Counted from the first letter of the stretch, positions 34,135 to 43,425 are shown. The stretch: DNA of 64,000 bases from CAYYJM01 sp964471755 (GCA_964471755.1 CAYYJM010000001.1:15407-79406); one strand, 5' to 3'. Made by a program: numbers and translations. Notes: a model not told the origin generated them from the sequence alone.

Positions 34135-35673
34135 ATGTCCACACACGAAGGATTCCTGGCCGCCATCCGCAGCGAGCCGGACGACACGACGCATCGACTT
34201 ATCTACGCCGACTGGCTCGAAGAGCATGGCACGACCGATCTCGCGGCCGACCGCGCCGAGTTGATCCGGGTGCAGCTGGCTCGCGAAACGACCGATCCGA
34301 CGAGCGACGCCTGGTGGGATCTGCGAGCCCGCGAGCGGATTCTGCTCCACCATCGAGGCGATGCCCTCGCCGCTGGCGTGGCCCGCTTCGCCGAGGACTG
34401 CCGCTTCCGTGGCGGCTTCGTCGAGGCGGCGGCCCTGCCCGTCGAGTCCTTTCTCCAGCACGCCAGCGATCTGCGTGCGAGTGGTCCGCTACGGGGCATC
34501 GCCCTGGCCGGGATCGGCGATCGGCTGACACCGGAACTCCTGGCCGCGTTCGAGGGGCTTCGCCTGTGGAACGTCCTGTTCATGGTCGAGGGGTCACTCG
34601 ACCCGTCGGCGTTCGCTCAGGCCCTTCGGCCTCGCCATTTCGACGTGAACGTCTCCTGGCTGTCGTTTCTCCTCGCCGGCCTGGAGGCTGGCTGGCCGCT
34701 GCGTCATCTGGGTCTGGGCACGACTCGCGTTCCGGGACCGCAAGGGGATTTCGATCGCACCCTGCGTTTCGAGGAAGTCGAGGTCTACCCGCTGTTCAAC
34801 GAGCCGCTCCCGCCATCGCTCGTGTCGCTCGACCTGCGCGGCGTCCTGCTCGACGCCGATCAATGGGACTGGCTCCTGGGCCGCTCCGGGATGACTCAGA
34901 TCGAGCATCTCGCCTACTGGGTCAGCGACGACACTCGCAACCTGGAACTCGGCTACCTGTCCCGACAACCGACCCTGGCGAACCTGCGTTCTCTCTGGAT
35001 CGGCGGTGATCCCGGCGATAACTTCCTACCCTACGGCGACTCGCTCCGAGGGCTTCGGCAACTCATCGTCCAGGGCGATGACTGGTTCGACACGACGCGA
35101 AACCATCAGCCGGACGACCTGGCCCTTCCCGAACTGACTCATCTCCGGCAGGAGTATTTCCGCGATGGCTGGGCCCTGGTCAACCATCTGGTGGAGCCCG
35201 ACTCCTGGCCGGCCCTGCGCGTGCTGGAGCTTCGGCGCTGGCAGAACAACTACCTCGAAACGGTGCCCTACCTGCTTCGGACGGGGGTCCTGCCGCAGCT
35301 TCGTCGGCTGGAGATACCAGCCCTGCCTCGAGACGCCTTCGACGAGAAGCGTGGCGAACTCGCCCTGACCGAGCTGTCCGTCACGGCGACCGACCATGCC
35401 ACGCCGATCGCGGCGGTGTCGCGCTCGGTCGTGCTACCGGCGCTGGTATCGCTGGAGATCGCCCGGGCCCGGCTCGATCGGCCGGACGATCTGGAGCCGC
35501 TACTCGATCGATCGCGCTTTCCGCGTCTGCGGCGACTCGACATCGGCGGCCTGGTCCTGGCCGAACCCTGGCGACGGCGTTTCGTCGAGCGCTTCGGCCT
35601 CGGGGCCGTTTTCTCGCCGCAGCCGCTAACGGCGTTTCCGGTTCATGAACGCATTCTGGAGGGCTGGCTCTGA
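34135..35673 (+). CDS. TIGR02996-domain protein with leucine-rich-repeat-like body
   Basis: 512 aa with GGAGGAGG 4-5 nt before the ATG. The N-terminus MSTHEGFLAAIRSEPDDTTH, then RLIYADWLEEHG, is the TIGR02996 domain, expanded in Gemmata. The rest is repeat-like with leucine-rich lines (LVSLDLRGVLL; ALRVLELRRWQNNY; LPQLRRLEIPALP; FPRLRRLDIGGLVL), as in other TIGR02996 proteins where LRR-like repeats follow. Probably cytoplasmic with a protein-binding role. The last 31 bp overlap the 3' end of rarD on the other strand. Confidence 0.9.
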   Translation: MSTHEGFLAAIRSEPDDTTHRLIYADWLEEHGTTDLAADRAELIRVQLARETTDPTSDAWWDLRARERILLHHRGDALAAGVARFAEDCRFRGGFVEAAALPVESFLQHASDLRASGPLRGIALAGIGDRLTPELLAAFEGLRLWNVLFMVEGSLDPSAFAQALRPRHFDVNVSWLSFLLAGLEAGWPLRHLGLGTTRVPGPQGDFDRTLRFEEVEVYPLFNEPLPPSLVSLDLRGVLLDADQWDWLLGRSGMTQIEHLAYWVSDDTRNLELGYLSRQPTLANLRSLWIGGDPGDNFLPYGDSLRGLRQLIVQGDDWFDTTRNHQPDDLALPELTHLRQEYFRDGWALVNHLVEPDSWPALRVLELRRWQNNYLETVPYLLRTGVLPQLRRLEIPALPRDAFDEKRGELALTELSVTATDHATPIAAVSRSVVLPALVSLEIARARLDRPDDLEPLLDRSRFPRLRRLDIGGLVLAEPWRRRFVERFGLGAVFSPQPLTAFPVHERILEGWL

Positions 35674-36584
35674 GGGGTGGCTCCACCCACGCCGTCGGCT
35701 TCGATCGGCCGCGTCTGCTGATACAGGCCCTCGATGCTGAACACGAGCAGGGCCAGCCAGGTGCAGACGAAGCAGACCTGCAACGCGGGTGGAAACGACT
35801 CGCCGAGCAGTGCCACGCCGCACAGAAACTGGATCGACGGCGACAGATACTGCAAGAGGCCCAGCACGGTCAGCGGCAGCTTCCGGGCCGCCAGGCCGAA
35901 ACAGAGTAGCGGCACCGTCGTCACGACGCCGGCCATCAGCAGCATCGTCTGCGAGACGGCGTCCGTACGGGCGAGCATCAACTCGCCCACGTTCCAGGCC
36001 CAGAACATCCCGACGACGGCCAGCGGCGTCAGCAGGAACGTCTCGGCCGTCAGGCCCGTCGTCGCATCGACCGGCATCACCTTGCGCAGCAAACCATAGA
36101 TGCCGAACGACACCGCCAGCAGGAGCGTGATCCACGGCACCGTTCCGGCCGCGATGAAGTAATAGACCAGACCCGCCGTCGCCAAACCCAGGGCGACCCA
36201 CTGCCACCGCCGCAAGCGCTCGCCGAAGATCACCAGGCCGAGTACGACACTGAACAGCGGCAGAACGTAGTAGCCGAGACTCGCCTGGAGCGTCTGCTCC
36301 GTTGCCACCGCGTAGATATAGACGAACCAGTTCAAGGCGATCAGGGTCGTACTCGCCAGGAGAAGACGAAGCGTTCGCGCGGTGCCCAGTGCGGCGACGA
36401 GCAGTCGGCCGCGGCCCAGAGCGACGACCGCGACGGCGAGCAGGACGGCCGACCAGACGACGCGATGAGCGAGTAGTTCCAGCGGCGTGATATGGCGCAG
36501 CTGAGCGAAGTACAGCGGCATCAGACCCCACCAGCCGAACCCGATCAGGGCGTAGACCAGACCGCCACTATCCGATTCCTGCAT
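35643..36584 (-). CDS. rarD: RarD/EamA-type permease
   Basis: 313 aa from ATG 36584. The N-terminus MQESDSGGLVYALIGFGWW leads into ten hydrophobic segments. The RarD pattern FGWWGLMPLYFAQL at the start, LIALNWFVYIYAV, QASLGYYVLPLFSVVLG and LPLTVLGLLQYLSPSIQFL is conserved. RarD proteins belong to the drug/metabolite transporter superfamily; the substrate is usually unknown. The 3' end overlaps the TIGR02996 gene by 31 bp in antiparallel. It is divergent from the ABC exporter gene, with 96 bp between the starts. Confidence 0.9.
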   Translation of the reverse strand: MQESDSGGLVYALIGFGWWGLMPLYFAQLRHITPLELLAHRVVWSAVLLAVAVVALGRGRLLVAALGTARTLRLLLASTTLIALNWFVYIYAVATEQTLQASLGYYVLPLFSVVLGLVIFGERLRRWQWVALGLATAGLVYYFIAAGTVPWITLLLAVSFGIYGLLRKVMPVDATTGLTAETFLLTPLAVVGMFWAWNVGELMLARTDAVSQTMLLMAGVVTTVPLLCFGLAARKLPLTVLGLLQYLSPSIQFLCGVALLGESFPPALQVCFVCTWLALLVFSIEGLYQQTRPIEADGVGGATPQSQPSRMRS

Positions 36585-36680
36585 GTCCACCGAGCGTACC
36601 TCGAACTCGCCGATCCACGGAACACCCCGAAAGGCCGTCCCTACACTGGATTCTATGAATCGACCCCCACGGAGGAACCC

Positions 36681-38483
36681 ATGGCCGATCCGCACCACGA
36701 CCCGGAGCATGACCTTCCGTCCGCACCGATCAACCGACAGACACTCGGTGAGGCCTGGCAACTGGCCGGCTATCTGACGCCGTACCGCTGGACGTACCTG
36801 CTCGCCATCGCCTGTCTGCTCGTGGCCAACGTCACCGGCCTGGCCTTCCCCTACGCCATCGGCCTGCTCATCGACGGCTCGCTCAAGGTCACGACGCCGA
36901 CGGGGGATCTCGCCTGGTATCAGTCGATCAACGGCGTGGCGCTCTTCCTGCTCATCATCCTGGCGATCGACGCGATCCTCTCCTTCGCCGAGGTCTACCT
37001 GTTCCAGTCGGTCAGCCAGTTTGCCATGGCCGATCTGCGCCGCGACACGTTCGTCCGGCTCCTGCGTCTGCCGCTGGGTTTTCATCATCAGCACCGCGTC
37101 GGCGACCTGACGAGCCGGCTCGTGCAGGATCTGTCGCACCTGGAGGACACCCTCGTCCACGCCCTGCCGCAGCTCCTGCGGCAGGCGTGCGTCCTGATCG
37201 GCTCGGTGGTCCTGATTCTGTTGACGTCGGTACAGTTGACGTTGTTCATGCTCGGCACGGTAACGGTCATGCTGGTGCTGGCGGTCCTCTTCGGCGGCAT
37301 CATCCGGCGCTACTCGAAGGAGACGCAGGATCGCCTGGCCGCGAGCAACGTCGTCGTCGAGGAGGCGTTGCAGGGGATCGCCACGGTCAAGGCGTTCACC
37401 GGCGAGAAGCAGGAGGAGGCCCGCTATCAGGGTGCCCTGGCCGCCCTGGTGCGGACGGTCATGGGAGCGGCCGTCGCGCGGGGCCTGTTCACGTCGTTCA
37501 TCGTCTTCGCCATGTTCGGCTCGGTCGTCGCGGTGATCTGGTTCGGAGCCGGGATGGTGCAGCGCGAACAGATCACGCTCGGTGATCTGACCCGCTTCCT
37601 GCTCTACACCCTGTACGTCAACGGCGCGTTCGGCTCATTCGCGGATCTCTACTCGCGCTTGCAGAAGATGCTCGGCGCGACCCAGCGGGTGCGCGAACTG
37701 CTGCGGGAGAAACCCGAGACCGGCGGGCCGTCTTCGCCGGAACCGACCCGGCTCCATGGCGAAATCGAGCTGATCGACGTGCGCTTTCGCTACCCATCGC
37801 GACCGGAAGCGGAAGTGCTGCGTGGTCTGTCGCTGGTGGCCCGGCCCGGCGAACGGGTCGCCCTGGTTGGTCCGAGCGGAGCCGGCAAATCGACCGTGAT
37901 CGGCCTGGTGCTGCGCTTCTACGATCCGGAGTCCGGCGTCGTCCGCATCGACGGCCGCGATGCCCGTGAGTATGGTCTGGAGGAACTGCGCGAGCGGATG
38001 GCGATCGTGCCACAGGACGTGCTGCTGTTCGGCGGCACCATCGCGGAGAACATTGCCTACGGCAAGCCGGGAGCGACCGCGACGGAGATTGAGGAGGCCG
38101 CACGGCAGGCCAACGCTCACGAGTTCATCGTCGCCTTCCCGGACGGCTACCAGACGACGGTCGGCGAACGCGGTGTGCAGCTGTCCGGCGGCCAGCGACA
38201 GCGTGTTGCCATCGCCCGTGCGATCCTGCGCGATCCACGCATCCTGCTGCTCGATGAGGCGACCAGCTCGCTCGACCTGGAGAACGAGGCCCTGGTCTTG
38301 CAGGCCCTCGACCGACTCATGGAAGGGCGAACCTGCCTGGTCGTGGCTCATCGGCTATCGACGGTGCGCCAGGCGGATCGCATCTATGTGATCCAGGAGG
38401 GCGTCATCACCGAGGCGGGCACGCACGAGGATCTGCACGGGCGGATTGATGGAGTGTACCGGCGACTGGCGGAGTTGCACTGA
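36681..38483 (+). CDS. ABC exporter, fused permease and ATPase (MsbA-like)
   Basis: 600 aa from ATG 36681, 5 nt after GGAGG. Six membrane helices (about 35-325) are followed by one ATPase domain: Walker A GPSGAGKSTVIG, Q-loop VPQDVLLFGG, signature LSGGQRQRVAIARA, Walker B ILLLDEATSSLD and H-loop VVAHRLS. This half-transporter layout forms homodimers such as MsbA or BmrA. A lipid A flippase role is possible because Kdo and Lpt genes are present elsewhere in the window. Multidrug export fits equally well. Confidence 0.9.
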   Translation: MADPHHDPEHDLPSAPINRQTLGEAWQLAGYLTPYRWTYLLAIACLLVANVTGLAFPYAIGLLIDGSLKVTTPTGDLAWYQSINGVALFLLIILAIDAILSFAEVYLFQSVSQFAMADLRRDTFVRLLRLPLGFHHQHRVGDLTSRLVQDLSHLEDTLVHALPQLLRQACVLIGSVVLILLTSVQLTLFMLGTVTVMLVLAVLFGGIIRRYSKETQDRLAASNVVVEEALQGIATVKAFTGEKQEEARYQGALAALVRTVMGAAVARGLFTSFIVFAMFGSVVAVIWFGAGMVQREQITLGDLTRFLLYTLYVNGAFGSFADLYSRLQKMLGATQRVRELLREKPETGGPSSPEPTRLHGEIELIDVRFRYPSRPEAEVLRGLSLVARPGERVALVGPSGAGKSTVIGLVLRFYDPESGVVRIDGRDAREYGLEELRERMAIVPQDVLLFGGTIAENIAYGKPGATATEIEEAARQANAHEFIVAFPDGYQTTVGERGVQLSGGQRQRVAIARAILRDPRILLLDEATSSLDLENEALVLQALDRLMEGRTCLVVAHRLSTVRQADRIYVIQEGVITEAGTHEDLHGRIDGVYRRLAELH

Positions 38484-38500
38484 GGGGCCGGTCGGAAAGC

Positions 38501-38617
38501 CCCTCGCCCCTGTACTCAGGGGAGAGGGGTTGGGGTGAGGGGTTCTGCGTCTTCCCTGGCTGGAAAGGCTCTTCCCCCTCACCCCAGCCCTCTCCCCCGG
38601 AGTACCGGGGGAGAGGG
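38501..38617. repeat. Nested palindromic repeat between convergent genes
   Basis: The left part (38501-38542) and right part (38575-38617) are inverted copies of a CCCTCACCCCARCCCTCTCCC-type unit. Each half also folds on itself around GTACT/GTACC. It lies directly after the ABC exporter and before the stop of a convergent small gene. The motif resembles a family found dispersed in many high-GC bacteria. Confidence 0.8.
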
Positions 38618-38647
38618 AGCGAATTTCGGGACGGTTACTGAGGGGCC

Positions 38648-38890
38648 TCACCGTAGGCACCACAGATAACGGGTCCAGCCGAGCGGCCCGAACCATTCGA
38701 CCGCGGCCATCTGGCCGGGATGCTCCTCGGCCGTGCGGACCAGGTCGGCGTGAATGCGGGTGGCACCGACCCGGCCGCCGTCGTACTCCTGGACGACCTG
38801 TGCGGCCGGGCTCTGCTCATCACCGGTCAGCAGGACCAGACGACGGGGCGCGCGATCCTGGCTGGCTGCGGGAGCGGGGGTATCGGCCAC
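38648..38890 (-). CDS. Small hypothetical protein (80 aa)
   Basis: Start at GTG 38890, which has AGGAGG 8 nt upstream. It begins VADTPAPAASQDRAPRRLVL and ends with the aromatic PLGWTRYLWCLR. A central LTGDEQSPAAQVVQEYDGGR segment is followed by RTAEEHPGQMAAVEWFGPLG. No signal peptide or membrane helix. No known family. It is divergent from the FHA gene, with 214 bp between the starts; that gap shows a TAGAAT box at 39055-39060 but no clear -35. Confidence 0.55.
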   Translation of the reverse strand: MADTPAPAASQDRAPRRLVLLTGDEQSPAAQVVQEYDGGRVGATRIHADLVRTAEEHPGQMAAVEWFGPLGWTRYLWCLR

Positions 38891-39104
38891 GGTTCTTTCC
38901 TCCTCATCGTGTCTCGTCCTGGCATTCGACCCGATCGGGCCGACAAGATCAAGATCGGCACAATCCACAAAATCGGAATCGGTTCTCCTGAACCGGCCAT
39001 GAGTTGCGAATTCTCGATGGATCTGTCCTGTTCCCTCGACTCGAAACGTTGTAGTAGAATGGCGTTGCTTTGGATCTAGCTTCGGTCGGGACGGAGTGCG
39101 TGCC

Positions 39105-39572
39105 ATGCGTGCCCGGTTGATCCCTCTCGACGGCAGCAAACCGATCGAGATAACTCATGATTTGACCGTTGTTGGCCGGAAGGACGGTTGTGATCTTCGT
39201 CTGGATCACAAGAGCGTCTCGAAACTCCATTGCGTTCTGGTCAAGACCGACGGTCTGCTCCTGCTCAGGGACCTGGGCAGCACGAACGGCACTCGGGTCA
39301 ACGGCCAGCGGGTTCGCCGAGCTGCCCTCCTGCCCGACGATCAAATCGCCATCGCCGGCTTCAAGTTCCGCATCTTCCTCGGGCCGGACGTCGAGGTCGA
39401 TCACGACATGAACACCGCGACCGTGCAGATCGGCGAGGCGGAAATCGGCGTGATTCTTCAGGCGGTGCGAGACCGAAAGCGGGCCGAGGTTCCCGTCATC
39501 GAGGACGCCGTCCATCGCAATCAGCTCCCCGACGTCTACCAGGACGATCCGGGGAGTGATTCCATCGATTGA
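39105..39572 (+). CDS. FHA-domain protein
   Basis: 155 aa from ATG 39105 (GGAG 8 nt upstream). The FHA domain covers about residues 20-95, with VVGRKDGCDLRL (GR), SVSKLHCVL (SxxH) and LRDLGSTNGTRVNGQ (N). It should bind a phosphothreonine peptide. The C-terminal roughly 50 residues are acidic and helical, ending QDDPGSDSID. No kinase lies beside it. Planctomycetes carry many Ser/Thr kinases that could supply partners. It ends 17 bp before the convergent SDR gene. Confidence 0.92.
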   Translation: MRARLIPLDGSKPIEITHDLTVVGRKDGCDLRLDHKSVSKLHCVLVKTDGLLLLRDLGSTNGTRVNGQRVRRAALLPDDQIAIAGFKFRIFLGPDVEVDHDMNTATVQIGEAEIGVILQAVRDRKRAEVPVIEDAVHRNQLPDVYQDDPGSDSID

Positions 39573-39589
39573 CGAGCTGCGTTCGTGGA

Positions 39590-40348
39590 TCAGTACCAGC
39601 CGCCCGTGATCGGCAGCGACACCCCGCTGATGAAGCCGGATTCCTCGCAGGCGAGGAAGAGGACGGCATGGGCGACGTCCTTCGGCTGGCCGATTCGGCC
39701 AACCGGGATCTGCTGCTCGTAGGAAGCCTTGACCTCTGGCTTCAGGGCTCCGAGCATCGGTGTTTCGATGATGCCCGGAGCGACGGCGTTGACGGTAATG
39801 CCACGTCGGGCCAGTTCCTTGGCCAGGACGCGTGTCAGGCCCATGACACCGGCCTTGGCCGCGGCGTAGTTCGCCTGACCATGAAAGCCGACGATCCCGG
39901 ATATCGACGCGATGTTGATGATCCGCCCGCCATCGCGGAGGATCTCGGCCCCGGCCTTGCAGCAGTGGAAGACGCCGTCCAGGTTCGTCCGCAGCACCGC
40001 GTGCCACTCGTCGAGCGTCATTTTCTTGACCGTCCGATCGGCCAGAATACCGGCGTTGTTGACCAGGATATCGAGTCCGCCGGACGTGGTGGCGATCTGC
40101 TGCATCATCGCCTGAACGTCGTCGAATTTCGACACGTCGCAGGGGACCAGGTGGATGGTGGCTCCTGTGGCCTTGAGCTGCTCGCGGACGGCGTCGGCGT
40201 CGCGCTGGTTGGCCCCATCGCCGTCGGGGTAATAATTCAGATAGCAGACGGCACCAGCATGGGCGAAGCCGGCGAGGATGGCCGCTCCCATGCCCCGTGA
40301 GGCCCCCGTGACCAGCACCACCTTGCCCGGAAAGCTGTAACGCACCAT
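39590..40348 (-). CDS. Short-chain dehydrogenase, FabG-like
   Basis: 252 aa from ATG 40348. The NADP(H) motif is LVTGASRGMGAAI, the NNAG motif is LDILVNNAGILAD, and the catalytic Ser/Tyr/Lys are in NIASISGIVGFHGQANYAAA followed by K. The C-terminus ISGVSLPITGGWY is FabG-like. It probably reduces 3-oxoacyl-ACP or a similar ketone. A FabG of the main pathway would sit with acpP and fabF, which is not the case here, so a specialised or secondary role is possible. Its start codon overlaps the start of the opposite lipoprotein gene. Confidence 0.88.
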   Translation of the reverse strand: MVRYSFPGKVVLVTGASRGMGAAILAGFAHAGAVCYLNYYPDGDGANQRDADAVREQLKATGATIHLVPCDVSKFDDVQAMMQQIATTSGGLDILVNNAGILADRTVKKMTLDEWHAVLRTNLDGVFHCCKAGAEILRDGGRIINIASISGIVGFHGQANYAAAKAGVMGLTRVLAKELARRGITVNAVAPGIIETPMLGALKPEVKASYEQQIPVGRIGQPKDVAHAVLFLACEESGFISGVSLPITGGWY

Positions 40349-41120
40349 GGCGAGTCCCTTGCGAATGCTTCGGTTGCTGCTCGTTCCGCTCCTGCTCGTC
40401 CCGCTCGGCTGCAATCCGGGCGACTATGAGCAGCGCATGTTCGACGCCCAGGCCCTGATGAAACAGCGCGACGACGAGTACCGTGTCCTGGGTAGCCCCA
40501 TCACGCTGCCGCCGACGAAGACCGGGCGGGTACCGGTCATCTTCATCCGTCTCCCGCTCGGGATCAACCCCATGCCGGAGAATAAGGACGATCCGGTGGG
40601 CGGATTGCTGTATCAGTTCGCCCGCAAGAAGACGGCCGAGCCTCCGGTTCAGCCGCCGATGCAGCCGGGCGGGCCGCCACCGATGCCGCCGGGCCAGCCA
40701 GGGATGAAGCCGCGACTGGACCGTGAAGATCCCGCCCTGGTGGACGTGTTCATCGCCTACCGCTTCGTCTCGGGCAGTGAGCAACTGACCGGCTTCGTGA
40801 CCGACGTGATGAAGCTGTTTCCGCAGCCGACACTGGAACCGGTCAAGAAGTCACGCCGACTTCAGCCGCTCGGTCGAGAGCCGTTCGACCTCGACGTGTA
40901 CGAGTTCGGCGATGCGACCTCGGATCATCTGATGGCGGTGGAAACGAGCCCGCAGACTTTTTTCGCCGTCGTCTATCGGTTCCGGAAAGGGAAGTTGCCG
41001 GCGGCGATGCCGGCCCTTAACATGAGCCTGGGCACGATCGCGCTGGACGATGTGGCGATGAAGGTTCGGCCGGGCTACATCAACGACTCCATTCGTCGGC
41101 CGCCACAGCCGCCGCAGTGA
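40347..41120 (+). CDS. Putative lipoprotein of unknown function
   Basis: 257 aa from ATG 40347. ATG 40365 is also possible and would give a shorter signal peptide. The signal peptide ends LLLVPLLLVPLGC, a lipobox-like site, so the mature Cys is probably lipidated. The mature part has a Pro/Gly/Met-rich region (PPMQPGGPPPMPPGQPGM) and a C-terminal domain (ETSPQTFFAVVYRFRKGK). The C-terminal part seems to have beta strands. No family was recognised. The start region is fused with that of the divergent SDR gene. Confidence 0.65.
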   Translation: MASPLRMLRLLLVPLLLVPLGCNPGDYEQRMFDAQALMKQRDDEYRVLGSPITLPPTKTGRVPVIFIRLPLGINPMPENKDDPVGGLLYQFARKKTAEPPVQPPMQPGGPPPMPPGQPGMKPRLDREDPALVDVFIAYRFVSGSEQLTGFVTDVMKLFPQPTLEPVKKSRRLQPLGREPFDLDVYEFGDATSDHLMAVETSPQTFFAVVYRFRKGKLPAAMPALNMSLGTIALDDVAMKVRPGYINDSIRRPPQPPQ

Positions 41121-41134
41121 CCGAGAGGTGTCGC

Positions 41135-42031
41135 GTGAGTGTCATCCGGCTGGTTCACATCAGCGACGTCCATGTGACGACCCGCTGTCGCTGGCGGATT
41201 CGCGATCTGGTCAGCAAGCGGCTCACGTCGTGGATCAACCTGCGTTTTCGTGGCCGGGGGCTGTGCTTTCGTCATGCTCGGGAACACCTGCTGGCCCTGC
41301 AAATGGACCTGCGTCGTCGGCCGGCCGACTGCATCGTCTTCTCGGGCGACGGTACCGCGCTCGGTTTTCGCGAGGAGATCGAGACGGCCGCCGAACTGCT
41401 CGGTGTCCGCCGCGACGACCTGCCACCCGGCCTGGCGGTGCCGGGCAATCACGACTACCTGACGCTCAGTGCCGCCCGGAGCGGTCATTTCGAGACGGCC
41501 TTTGCCGCCTGGCAGCAGGGCGAACGGCTCGACGAGCAGTGCTATCCGTTCGCTCGCCGGGTGGGGCACGCCTGGCTGATCGGCGTGAATAGCTGCGTCG
41601 GCAACGTGCTGCCGCAGGACGCCCGGGGTCGGGTTGGTCAGGAGCAGTTGCAGCGGCTCGAACGTCTGCTGGCCCAGCTCGGTGAGGGGCCGCGCATCCT
41701 GGTCACGCACTATCCGGTCACGCAGCACGACGGCCGACCAGAGAAACGCTTCCATGAGTTACGCGACTTGACGGACCTGGTTCGCGTGGCCAACGCCGGC
41801 CGAATCGCTCTCTGGTTACATGGGCACCGGCACGAGCATTACACGCTGACGCCGTCGGGCTGTTCGTTCCCGGTGATCTGTGCCGGCAGCACGACGCAGC
41901 TGGGCAGCGAGGGCCACTTCGAGTACCGCCTGGACGGCCTGCATCTTGAGGCACGAGCGCGGCGCTACGATCCGACGTCTGAACTGATCTCGGATGGGCG
42001 AACGTTCACGCTGGAATTGCCCGCACGTTGA
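41135..42031 (+). CDS. Metallophosphoesterase
   Basis: 298 aa from GTG 41135, with GAGAGG 6 nt upstream; an in-frame GTG at 41117 overlaps the previous stop. The calcineurin-like motifs are in order: LVHISDVHV (DxH), IVFSGDGTAL (GD), VPGNHDY (GNHD), ILVTHYP and LHGHRHEH (GHxH). It should hydrolyse phosphomono- or diesters with two metal ions. A Trp/Arg-rich helical segment near 20-45 (TRCRWRIRDLVSKRL) may contact a membrane or nucleic acid. The start lies 14 bp after the lipoprotein stop, so the two are probably co-transcribed. Confidence 0.88.
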   Translation: MSVIRLVHISDVHVTTRCRWRIRDLVSKRLTSWINLRFRGRGLCFRHAREHLLALQMDLRRRPADCIVFSGDGTALGFREEIETAAELLGVRRDDLPPGLAVPGNHDYLTLSAARSGHFETAFAAWQQGERLDEQCYPFARRVGHAWLIGVNSCVGNVLPQDARGRVGQEQLQRLERLLAQLGEGPRILVTHYPVTQHDGRPEKRFHELRDLTDLVRVANAGRIALWLHGHRHEHYTLTPSGCSFPVICAGSTTQLGSEGHFEYRLDGLHLEARARRYDPTSELISDGRTFTLELPAR

Positions 42032-42043
42032 TCGCGGGGCTCC

Positions 42044-42159
42044 GGTCTGACTTTTTTGGAGTGCGGCAATTCTTTGCCGCTCTTCCTTTCTGACTCTCGC
42101 CCGAGCAAGTCAGAAAGGAAGAGCGGGGAAGGATCCCCGCAGTCCAAAAAAGTCAGACC
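42044..42159. repeat. 116-bp imperfect palindrome with T-tracts on both strands
   Basis: The ends GGTCTGACT (42044-42052) and AGTCAGACC (42151-42159) pair, then TTTTTT (with GGA) against TCCAAAAAA, then longer arms around TCTTCCTTTCTGACT/AGTCAGAAAGGAAGA. The centre is at about 42095-42107. Each half also contains smaller hairpins (GCGGCAATTCTTTGCCGC; GCGGGGAAGGATCCCCGC). It lies between two convergent genes and looks like a bidirectional terminator or a MITE-derived palindrome. Confidence 0.8.
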
Positions 42160-42197
42160 AGCCAGGCCGGCTCTGGTACGCCGGGCTCGGAACGCGG

Positions 42198-43259
42198 TTA
42201 CTTCGGCATCTGAAAGACCACGCGTGGCTCGTAACCCGAGCCGGTGCGGACGACTTGAAAGCGCGTCTCGTAGATCTGGTCCTCATCCAGCCCTTTAAAC
42301 GCCTTCTCCAGGGCGGCCAACTTCGCCTCCAGCGATTGCGGCATGAAGGCGATGAAGTGCGTCGGCGTGAACGGCAGCCGGATCGTGTCGGCCAGGTCCC
42401 GCGCGGACTTCTGGCTCGAATCGGTCCACTGGATGCGGCCGAGTTTCGTCCAGTCCTCGTTGAGCAACTGGGCCGGCCGACGACCCAGATCGCGGACCAG
42501 CCAGTAATCGCCTCCCTGCGGCGACTTCGGAATCCCCAGGATGGCACCGAGGGAACGCAACTGGGCGACGTAACTCTCACCGCTGGTCGTGTCGAACATC
42601 ATGGTCCAGCGCAGCATGCGCTTCTCGCGCCGGCTGAGTTTGCCGGCGGGGTCACCGCCGTCTCCACCCTGACCGCCCTGGCCGCCGGAGCCGGGGCCGG
42701 CTTGCTGCCCCACTCCACCGGGGCCTTCCTTGCCTGGCGGATCGGGCAGACGGATCTTCACGCCGACCCGGTTGAAGATTTCGAGATTGGGGTGTCCCCG
42801 CTTGATGAAAATCTGAGCGTCCGGATCGTTGCGGATCGACTGTGGCAGAGCCGCGATCTGCGAGGCGTCCAGCTTCTCGCGCTGGTCGGGGAACTGTTCC
42901 CTGGATCGTTCGGGCGGCTGCTTGATGTCCTCGGTCGGCGGCTTCTTGTTGTTCTCCTGGCTGGCTGGACCACCGGGGGTGCCGGGAGCGCCGGCATCGC
43001 CGGTGCCGTGGACGATCTGGCCCAGTTCGACGGGCTGCTTCTTCTGCGGAGCGGCCAGGCCAAACATCGACGCGATGACGCCGAGCAGCAGGAGCAGACC
43101 GATGAACAGGGCGTGCAGGGCCAGCGATCCGATCCCGGAGAGTGGAGCCTCGTTGTGTCGCGAATAGCGCTTCCAGACGCTCTCGTCAGGCGGAGCGTCC
43201 GGCGCGGTCGTCTCGGCCCCCCTGGCCCCCGGCTTCTTCTCGGCAGCAGGACTCGACAT
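42198..43259 (-). CDS. Single-pass membrane protein with Pro/Gly-rich periplasmic linker
   Basis: 353 aa from ATG 43259, 5-6 nt after GGGAGG. A cytoplasmic N-terminus (about 55 aa, SVWKRYSRHNEAPLSGI) is followed by one membrane helix (ALFIGLLLLLGVIASMF). A long linker contains PGTPGGPASQENNKKPP and a Gly/Gln run (GGQGGQGGDGGDPAG), and the C-terminal folded domain ends VRTGSGYEPRVVFQMPK. The layout (short cytoplasmic end, TM, extended linker, folded domain) recalls TonB-like proteins, but the TonB motifs were not seen. Function unknown. Confidence 0.7.
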   Translation of the reverse strand: MSSPAAEKKPGARGAETTAPDAPPDESVWKRYSRHNEAPLSGIGSLALHALFIGLLLLLGVIASMFGLAAPQKKQPVELGQIVHGTGDAGAPGTPGGPASQENNKKPPTEDIKQPPERSREQFPDQREKLDASQIAALPQSIRNDPDAQIFIKRGHPNLEIFNRVGVKIRLPDPPGKEGPGGVGQQAGPGSGGQGGQGGDGGDPAGKLSRREKRMLRWTMMFDTTSGESYVAQLRSLGAILGIPKSPQGGDYWLVRDLGRRPAQLLNEDWTKLGRIQWTDSSQKSARDLADTIRLPFTPTHFIAFMPQSLEAKLAALEKAFKGLDEDQIYETRFQVVRTGSGYEPRVVFQMPK

Positions 43260-43425
43260 GGCGGACCTCCCAGCTCGTGGACCGCAAGGTACTCCTTGAG
43301 TGTAACGCACGAGAGCGGCATTCGATAGTAGAAAAGCGCTCCGACCCTTGCCACGGAGGCTCTCGGTTCCTGGAATACCCGGACAGTTCTGGATCCTGCG
43401 GGGTGGATATTCCTTCGAGAGCATC

